Under the pieces are notes generated by a model. That model saw only the letters and a list, made by a program, of their open reading frames with translations. It ran no database searches and had not been told where the DNA came from. Below are positions 35,210 to 40,478 of a stretch of 40,478 bases of DNA, in pieces. The translations under genes were made by a program, and so were the position numbers. The stretch is from Ruminococcus sp. (lineage in GTDB: Bacteria > Bacillota > Clostridia > Oscillospirales > Ruminococcaceae): positions 1 through 40,478 of the forward strand of contig JAUNOG010000017.1 in the NCBI GenBank assembly GCA_030531185.1, in the 5' to 3' direction. Numbering within the stretch: the stretch's first letter is position 1; each line of letters begins with the position of its first letter.

Positions 35210-36667
35210 ATGACAATCAAAAAACGTTTGTTTATTTCTAACATTCTGATGTTAATTATTCCTGCTTTAGTAAGTCTGCTTATCATTTCATTATCATTAT
35301 TACTATTTAAAAATGTTTTTTACAAACAATTTATGGATGAAACAGTTCATAAAAACGATCTCGCATATATGCATAAAATCCTTGTAGAGCAGTCAAAGGA
35401 ATTTCTTGACTGCAATGAAGATGTTACGGACTCCACACTATACCGCACTGTTGAAAAGTATCTTGCCTCTCAAAAAATGAAATTGGAAATCTTTGAGGGC
35501 ACAGATGTAATATGTACTTTAGGCAGCAGCGAAATCAGTGATACAGAAACAGTTCTTGCAGCCGCTATGGAAAGCTTAGGCGGCGAAGGCAGTATTTCTG
35601 TTGGCGGGAGTAATCTTTACGGAGAGAAAATTTTGGCAAACGATAAAACATATAATATTCTTATCTATAGTGACGCAGAGATAAGAGACGATAAATTCAA
35701 TGAATTTATCGTTAAAAACATAATTGTATTATTGCTTGCTATGATAATTTCAGCTGTAGTTATAACAAACCGCTTTCTGACAAAATTTATTTTCAGAAAA
35801 ATAGAAGCTCCGTTGGATATTCTCACCGCCGGGGTTCATCAGATCCGCGACGGAAATCTGGATTACCGCATTGAATATGACGGGCAGGACGAGTTCCGAA
35901 GCGTCTGTGAGGACTTTAACGATATGGCGGAAAGATTAAGGAGATCCGTGGAGATAACTCAGAAGAATGAGCAGAACCGTAAGGAACTGATTGCAGGAAT
36001 TTCTCACGATCTGAGAACGCCGCTTACTTCTATAAAAGCGTACATTGAGGGGTTGCAGGAGGGTGTTGCGGCAACACCGCAGATGCAGCAGAAATATATG
36101 AAAACCATTCTTGCAAAAGCGAACGACATCGACCGTATGGTAGACAAGCTGTTTTTGTTTTCAAAGCTTGATCTTGGCGATTGTCCTTTTTATCCGGAGA
36201 AGCTGAATATAGGACTGGAAATCCGCTCTGTTGTCACATCAAATGAAAAGGAATATAGGGAAAAGGGTATGCAGATCCTTTGCAAAGATATTCCGCAGGA
36301 TCTGGAGGTTTACGCTGACCCTGTTCAGCTGCGCAGCGCAGTCACCAACATTCTGGAAAACAGTCTGAAATACAAAGACAGCGAGACCGTAGCTGTAGAG
36401 ATTTACTGTGAAAATTCCGCAGAAAATGTAAATGTCATCATAGAAGATAACGGTCCCGGGGTTCCCGCAGAGGCGCTGCCGAAGCTGTTTGATGTATTTT
36501 ACCGCAGCGATTCGTCAAGAAACAATCCAAATAAAGGAAGCGGACTGGGGCTTGCGATTACCGCAAAAATTCTGGAACGTTTCGGAGGTTCGATCTATGC
36601 GGAAAATTTGCAGCCAAAGGGTTTGCGTATCGTGATGACAATTCCAAAGGAGGCAGAACGTGAATAA
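35210..36667 (+). CDS. membrane sensor histidine kinase with HAMP domain
   Basis: A 485-aa kinase. TM1 is at about 9-33, an extracytoplasmic sensor at about 34-169, and TM2 at about 170-187. The HAMP linker is at 190-245. The HisKA motif is LIAGISHDLRTPLTSIKAYI with phospho-His266. The ATPase domain has the N box (VTNILENSLKYKD), the G1 box (IIEDNGPGVP), the F box and G2 (NKGSGLGLAI). It autophosphorylates and passes phosphate to the OmpR-type regulator encoded next, with an 8-bp overlap. The Shine-Dalgarno is weak. Domain sizes and neighbours fit sensors of antimicrobial peptides or envelope damage, but the ligand is unknown. Confidence 0.93.
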   Translation: MTIKKRLFISNILMLIIPALVSLLIISLSLLLFKNVFYKQFMDETVHKNDLAYMHKILVEQSKEFLDCNEDVTDSTLYRTVEKYLASQKMKLEIFEGTDVICTLGSSEISDTETVLAAAMESLGGEGSISVGGSNLYGEKILANDKTYNILIYSDAEIRDDKFNEFIVKNIIVLLLAMIISAVVITNRFLTKFIFRKIEAPLDILTAGVHQIRDGNLDYRIEYDGQDEFRSVCEDFNDMAERLRRSVEITQKNEQNRKELIAGISHDLRTPLTSIKAYIEGLQEGVAATPQMQQKYMKTILAKANDIDRMVDKLFLFSKLDLGDCPFYPEKLNIGLEIRSVVTSNEKEYREKGMQILCKDIPQDLEVYADPVQLRSAVTNILENSLKYKDSETVAVEIYCENSAENVNVIIEDNGPGVPAEALPKLFDVFYRSDSSRNNPNKGSGLGLAITAKILERFGGSIYAENLQPKGLRIVMTIPKEAERE

Positions 36668-37349
36668 AATTCTGATTATAGAGGATGATATAGCCATTGC
36701 TGAAATTGAACGTGATTATCTGGAAATCAACGGCTTTGAGGTAACGATTGAAACTGGCGGAGTAAGCGGAATGAATGCGGCGTTAAAAGGCGGTTTTCAG
36801 CTGGTTCTGCTTGATCTGATGCTGCCTGAGATTGATGGTTTCACAGTCTGTCGGACTTTGCGTGAACATCTGGATATTCCCATTCTTATGGTAACAGCAA
36901 AAAAAGAAGATATTGATAAGATCAGAGGTCTGGGACTTGGAGCAGACGATTACATCGTAAAGCCCTTTTCGCCGGGAGAACTTGTTGCCAGAGTGCAGGC
37001 ACATATTGCAACATACAACAGACTGAAAGGCGGTATTGGGGATATCCAGCCGGAAATAACAGTAGGTGCTATCCGTATCAATCCAAAATCACACCGTGTA
37101 TTTGTAAAAGAAAAAGAGATCAGCCTGAAAAACAAGGAGTATGAGCTGCTGCTTTTTCTGGTGACGAATGCGGATATGGTTTTCGATAAGGAAACGCTGT
37201 ATGAGCGAATTTGGGGAATGGACGCTGTCGGCGATAATGCCACAGTGGCGGTTCATATTAACAGGCTGCGTGAGAAAATCGAGGACGATCCCTCCGATCC
37301 GCATTACATTGAAACAGTCTGGGGCGTGGGATACCGCTTCAGAGCGTAG
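36660..37349 (+). CDS. OmpR/PhoB-family response regulator
   Basis: A 229-aa regulator. The receiver domain (1-120) has Asp9/Asp10, phospho-acceptor Asp52 (LVLLDLMLPEIDG), Thr in MVTAKKE and Lys in DYIVKPFSPGEL. The winged-helix DNA-binding domain (about 130-229) includes LKNKEYELLLFLVTNADMVF, AVHINRLREKIEDD and the C-terminal VWGVGYRFRA. It starts with GTG at 36660, 6 nt after AAAGGAGG, within the kinase gene. It probably activates the downstream operon, whose promoter holds 11-bp-phased repeats. Confidence 0.95.
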   Translation: MNKILIIEDDIAIAEIERDYLEINGFEVTIETGGVSGMNAALKGGFQLVLLDLMLPEIDGFTVCRTLREHLDIPILMVTAKKEDIDKIRGLGLGADDYIVKPFSPGELVARVQAHIATYNRLKGGIGDIQPEITVGAIRINPKSHRVFVKEKEISLKNKEYELLLFLVTNADMVFDKETLYERIWGMDAVGDNATVAVHINRLREKIEDDPSDPHYIETVWGVGYRFRA

Positions 37350-37395
37350 GTGATGTGACAGCTGGAACGCTGCTGTCGGTAAAATAATGATTATG

Positions 37396-37427
37396 ATACG
37401 TGCATTTTCGGATGCACGTATTTTTAT
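37396..37427 (+). terminator. terminator of the two-component operon
   Basis: ATACGTGCAT (37396-37405) pairs with ATGCACGTAT (37412-37421) around TTTCGG-type loop bases, then TTTTTAT. Confidence 0.9.
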
Positions 37428-37443
37428 ATAAGTTTTAATGCCG

Positions 37444-37498
37444 TTTTATCTTTTGTTTATCATTGGGTTAGCTTCAGTTTATTGTACAGTTATATAAT
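37444..37498 (+). promoter_or_regulatory. phased direct repeats and -10 box upstream of the secreted protein/ABC operon
   Basis: Four 7-bp units TTTTATC, GTTTATC, GGTTAGC and GTTTATT start at 37444, 37455, 37466 and 37477, exactly 11 bp apart. The extended array ends 9 bp before the -10 box TATAAT (37493-37498). No good -35 box exists, so an activator is likely; tandem sites one helical turn apart are typical of OmpR-family regulators. Confidence 0.5.
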
Positions 37499-37543
37499 GA
37501 AGTCAACCTCAAAAGAGGAAAACAACGAAAGGAAATGATCCAA

Positions 37544-38377
37544 ATGAAAGCAAAGAAAATCACAGCGGCTTGCCTGGCAGCAGGTCTTACACTGGTCGGA
37601 ACGGCAGGTCTCATTGCCTATGCGGCAGGAAATCCATACGAGAACTACAAATCTACTGTAGTAAATACCATTAGCGAGGATAATCTTACCGTCCGTGCTT
37701 CTGTACAGATGAAACAGAATGGAAAAGTTATTGCAAGCGGAAATGCAGTTTATGAGAAGGCTGACGGAGTTCAGTATGCAAGTGTTGCGGCAGATGTTGC
37801 AGGAAAAAGCATAACCCAAGAAGAGTATTCCGACGGTTATGTTAAAATTAAAAGCGACGGCAGTAAATATACCGAAAAAAGCCGTAAGGAGAAACATACT
37901 GAAAATGAACAGCTTACGCCGAATATGATAAAGCTTGCGGAAATGACAGCGGATTTGTTTGTGGGAGATCTGAGTAATCAGTTCGTCTCAAGCGGCGACA
38001 CTGTTTCAGTAACACTGACTGACGTGCAGATTCCGGAAATCGCAAATGTAGCTGCTTCTGCTTTTACGGAAATGAACGCAGGGAAAAAATATGATGAAGG
38101 AAAAAATGATTTAGGAGATGTACTGCTACAGGAATTTCCCATTACTCAGAATGCCGCAATTGAAAGCGTTACTATGAATGCGGACATTTCAAAAGGACAT
38201 TTATCTGCGCAGAATGTTACAGTTATTGTAAGCGGTCAGACGGCGGACGGCAAGGATACGCAGATAGAGATTACCGTAAATGCAGATGTTACCGATATCG
38301 GCTCCACAACTCCGCAGACGATCGACACCTCATCTCTGCAAAAATCATCTTCGCTTGAAAATGAAAACGAGGATTGA
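37544..38377 (+). CDS. secreted or membrane-anchored protein of unknown function
   Basis: A 277-aa protein starting MKAKKITAACLAAGLTLVG, a classical signal peptide or anchor with possible cleavage after AYA (about 24-26). There is no lipobox at the likely site. The mature part is beta-rich: SVQMKQNGKVIASGNAVYEK, VQYASVAADV and the late VTVIVSGQTADGKD read like repeated antiparallel strands, vaguely recalling LolA-like lipoprotein carriers, but I cannot assign a family. The Ser/Thr/Glu-rich C-terminus ends NENED. The ATG at 37544 is preferred over 37535, which touches the GAAAGGAA Shine-Dalgarno. It lies between the two-component system and the ABC genes and probably acts with them outside the cell. 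Confidence 0.75.
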   Translation: MKAKKITAACLAAGLTLVGTAGLIAYAAGNPYENYKSTVVNTISEDNLTVRASVQMKQNGKVIASGNAVYEKADGVQYASVAADVAGKSITQEEYSDGYVKIKSDGSKYTEKSRKEKHTENEQLTPNMIKLAEMTADLFVGDLSNQFVSSGDTVSVTLTDVQIPEIANVAASAFTEMNAGKKYDEGKNDLGDVLLQEFPITQNAAIESVTMNADISKGHLSAQNVTVIVSGQTADGKDTQIEITVNADVTDIGSTTPQTIDTSSLQKSSSLENENED

Positions 38378-38409
38378 TTTATAACATAAATTGTTTCCCG
38401 AAAAAAATT

Positions 38410-38437
38410 AACCGCCGAATTCATCTTCGGCGGTTTT
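38410..38437 (+). terminator. hairpin terminator or attenuator before the ABC genes
   Basis: AACCGCCGAA (38410-38419) pairs with TTCGGCGGTT (38426-38435), then TT. The short T-run suggests partial read-through into the ABC genes, which have no clear promoter of their own. Confidence 0.7.
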
Positions 38438-38461
38438 CGGGGCACTATAGGAGTGGTAAAA

Positions 38462-39181
38462 ATGTATGCAATAGAAACAATAAATCTAACTAAAAAATAT
38501 AAAAATCAGCGTGGGGCAGAAAATATATCCCTGACACTGGCACAAGGAGAAATTTTGGGATTGTTAGGACCAAACGGTTGCGGAAAAACCACTATTATGA
38601 AAACGCTTGTCGGATTGCTTCACGCAGACAGCGGAGAATTCAGAATACTTGAAAAAAATCCTGATGAAGAGCTTTCTGTTATGTCGCAAGTGGGCTGTAT
38701 GATTGAAGAGCCTGCTTTTTACCCATATCTGACAGCATATGATAATTTGAAAATTCTGCTTCGGTTTTATCCGGAACTTTCACATAAACGAATTGACGAA
38801 GTTCTGGAGTTACTGGAACTTACAAAATACAAGGATGAACCTGTTGGAAAATTCTCAATGGGAATGAAGCAGCGGCTAAGCTTTGGAGCGGCAATTCTGC
38901 ACAAACCCAAGCTGCTCATTCTGGATGAGCCTACCAATGGATTGGACATAAAAGGAACGGCAAAAATGCGTCATATTCTGAAAGAGTATACACAAAATGG
39001 AGGTACGATTCTGATTTCCGGTCATATTGCGGGAGAGGTTCAGCGTATTTGCACAAAAGCCGCAGTTATGATGAATGGTAAGATCATAGATAAAAGCAGT
39101 ATAGATACCGCTATCATAGAATACGGAAGCGTAGAAGACTATTATTTGCATATCGTAAATGAAAAGGAGGCGGAACAATGA
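38462..39181 (+). CDS. ABC transporter ATP-binding protein (bacitracin/lantibiotic immunity type)
   Basis: A 239-aa ATPase. Walker A GLLGPNGCGKTTIMK (near 34-48), the Q-loop region, signature KFSMGMKQRLS, Walker B LLILDEPTNGLD and switch His in ISGHIAGE are all intact. It is most like the BcrA/LanF ATPases that pair with a separate permease to pump out or displace peptide antibiotics. The ATG at 38462 is preferred over a GTG at 38453 lying in the TAGGAG Shine-Dalgarno. It overlaps the permease by 4 bp. Confidence 0.92.
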   Translation: MYAIETINLTKKYKNQRGAENISLTLAQGEILGLLGPNGCGKTTIMKTLVGLLHADSGEFRILEKNPDEELSVMSQVGCMIEEPAFYPYLTAYDNLKILLRFYPELSHKRIDEVLELLELTKYKDEPVGKFSMGMKQRLSFGAAILHKPKLLILDEPTNGLDIKGTAKMRHILKEYTQNGGTILISGHIAGEVQRICTKAAVMMNGKIIDKSSIDTAIIEYGSVEDYYLHIVNEKEAEQ

Positions 39182-39915
39182 ATACATTATGCATTTGCGC
39201 AAAAAATGAGATATATAAAATATTTCATCGGGAAAAGTATCGGATTATGCTGGCTGTTACATTGGGAGTTACGGTATGCGGAGCATTGATCGGGTTGATC
39301 TCAAACAGTGTTATTTCATTTTCTTCGCAGAATTATCCTTATGCTGTTCTTTCCCTGTGCTGTTATTTAGTTATCCCTTTTACAGCGCTGATGCTTGCGT
39401 CTGATTTGATTTCGGTTGAATTCGAACGCAATGAATGGAAGCTCCTTTTAACAAGACATTTCAGCCGTACAAAACTTCTGCTCGGCAAGCTTGCGGCAAT
39501 TGTGATTTATGAGTTAGTTCTGACAGCTGCAAATGTGATTGCCGCATTAATATTCAGTCTTATATTGTCTGGCTTTACATCAGTAAATATTTTTGCCGTT
39601 CTGATGTCAGTAGTTATAACAATAATTCCGACGGCAGCTTTTGTTTCTTTTGCAGGCTTTTTATCCGTATTGTGCAAAAGCGGAATATCTGCCTTTGGGC
39701 TGGGTGTTGCGGCTTACGGCGGAGTTACACTTCTTGGACTTGTCTTTTCAAAAATAAGCGGAATACTTTTCACAAGCTATCTTGCCGTATATAAAATGAT
39801 AATCGGTCAGGATATACCGATATTCCGTTTTGTTTTGAGCGTTTTCATTCTTTTGGGATTTTTACTTGTGTTTATTTCCGGAGCAAGTATAAGGTTTGAG
39901 AAAAGGGAGTTTTGA
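39178..39915 (+). CDS. ABC transporter permease (LanE/BcrB type)
   Basis: A 245-aa membrane protein with six hydrophobic helices (about 20-42, 58-76, 100-125, 135-160, 165-190 and 215-236). A soluble segment FERNEWKLLLTRHFSRTKLL between helices 2 and 3 is the coupling-type region seen in BcrB/LanE permeases (SxEFxxxTwklLLT...). It starts in the ATGA overlap with the ATPase gene, so they form one transporter. Substrate unknown; envelope-active peptides are likely given the neighbours. Confidence 0.85.
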   Translation: MNTLCICAKNEIYKIFHREKYRIMLAVTLGVTVCGALIGLISNSVISFSSQNYPYAVLSLCCYLVIPFTALMLASDLISVEFERNEWKLLLTRHFSRTKLLLGKLAAIVIYELVLTAANVIAALIFSLILSGFTSVNIFAVLMSVVITIIPTAAFVSFAGFLSVLCKSGISAFGLGVAAYGGVTLLGLVFSKISGILFTSYLAVYKMIIGQDIPIFRFVLSVFILLGFLLVFISGASIRFEKREF

Positions 39916-39954
39916 TTTGTCATTAATAATGCAATAATAAAGGAAGAAGAAAGT

Positions 39955-40478
39955 ATGTTTCATAATCGTAATTATGATGTATTTGATCTGGTATATATTT
40001 TTATGATGGGTGGATTAATAGGAACGATATATGAAACCTCTCTGAATTTTATATTAAAGGGAATTATAGAAGATCGTACAGGTTCAATATTACTGCCGTT
40101 TAATTATGTTTACGGTTTTGGCGCAATAGTAATTTTCGCTGCGCTGAGCAATATAAAGAATAAAACGTGTTTATTTATTTCAGGCGCAGTTTTGGGAGGT
40201 TTATGGGAATATATGATCTGTTTTATACAGGAACGTTTTTTACATAGTCGATCATGGGATTATTCCGATAAACTTCTAAATATCAATGGCAGAACAACAA
40301 TACCGTATATGTTTATCTGGGGAGTTTTGTGTTTGATAGCTATTGATTTTATTTTTCCTTATTATCTGTCTTTCATCAATCGAATGCCGTATAAATTAAA
40401 GAAAAATATATCAATTATAATTGCTGTATCAATTTTTCTGGACGCTGCCCTTACAATAATCGCTATAACAAGGTATTT
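39955..40478 (+). CDS. CmpB-family putative ABC transporter permease (truncated by window end)
   Basis: An open frame of at least 174 residues starts at ATG 39955 after AAGGAAGAAG and runs off the right edge. It encodes helical membrane segments at about 10-30, 47-65, 70-90, 118-138 and 152-172. The pattern GLIGTIYETSLNF, LLPFNYVYGFGAIVIF, GAVLGGLWEYMICFIQERFL and SRSWDYSDKLLNINGRT matches the PF06541 (ABC_trans_CmpB, putative ABC transporter type IV) family, common in Clostridia. It follows the permease by 39 bp and may be in the same operon. Function of the family is unproven. Confidence 0.8.
   Translation, partial: MFHNRNYDVFDLVYIFMMGGLIGTIYETSLNFILKGIIEDRTGSILLPFNYVYGFGAIVIFAALSNIKNKTCLFISGAVLGGLWEYMICFIQERFLHSRSWDYSDKLLNINGRTTIPYMFIWGVLCLIAIDFIFPYYLSFINRMPYKLKKNISIIIAVSIFLDAALTIIAITRY

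Overview
The window looks like a core-chromosome segment of a Gram-positive, low-to-medium GC anaerobe of the class Clostridia, most likely Oscillospiraceae/Ruminococcaceae (Ruminococcus-like). The reasons are: AGGAGG-type ribosome binding sites with frequent GTG/TTG starts; many strong TTGACA-N17-TATAAT promoters; the Firmicutes block SRP RNA-dnaX-ybaB-recR; and CPBP, DUF368, ECF sigma/anti-sigma, Crp/Fnr-ferredoxin and LanF/LanE-like transporter families common in this group. The species assignment is an inference; no rRNA is present.

Layout. 1-1855: rsmD-coaD-coiled-coil operon. 1925-6829: an orphan PP2C phosphatase (-), a HAD phosphatase (+), an ECF sigma/zinc anti-sigma pair (-) and phosphoglucomutase/phosphomannomutase (-). 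7092-10166: alpha/beta hydrolase, comM and a lipoprotein, all +. 10302-18039: the rpoB-rpoC operon with its own consensus promoter and no rplJL in front. 18040-18977: a mosaic segment holding a papain-like peptidase remnant and a second lipoprotein, flanked by a 64-bp direct repeat of the rpoC 3' end and terminator. 18995-20966: a second ECF sigma with a membrane-anchored partner. 21062-25719: the str cluster rpsL-rpsG-fusA-tuf, with a highly folded rpsL-rpsG spacer and a separate tuf promoter. 25785-27463: a degenerate CPBP protein and tadA. 27491-30334 (-): SRP RNA-dnaX-ybaB-recR. 30410-31755 (-): a CheY-like receiver and a CheX-like protein with an MshEN-type N-terminus. 31824-31998: tRNA-Leu(CAA). 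32079-33953: a stand-alone C39-like cysteine peptidase and a divergent Crp/Fnr regulator/ferredoxin pair. 34258-40478: an envelope-defence region with a DUF368 (PopT-type) translocase, a sensor kinase/response regulator, a secreted protein, an ABC ATPase and permease, and a truncated CmpB-family membrane protein.

The central genes are information-processing housekeeping (transcription, translation, tRNA editing, SRP, replication clamp loader, recombination). Between them sit small signalling modules: two ECF systems, PP2C, CheY/CheX, Crp/Fnr and one two-component system. The right end reads as one functional unit: undecaprenyl-phosphate recycling, envelope sensing, and an antimicrobial-peptide-type exporter whose promoter carries four GTTTATC-like repeats at exact 11-bp spacing, as an OmpR-family regulator would need.

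The best leads are the duplicated rpoC tail around a foreign-looking segment, the CheX-MshEN fusion, the alternative RNA pairings between rpsL and rpsG, and the phased repeats upstream of the ABC operon. I see no CRISPR array, transposase, integrase or rRNA gene.
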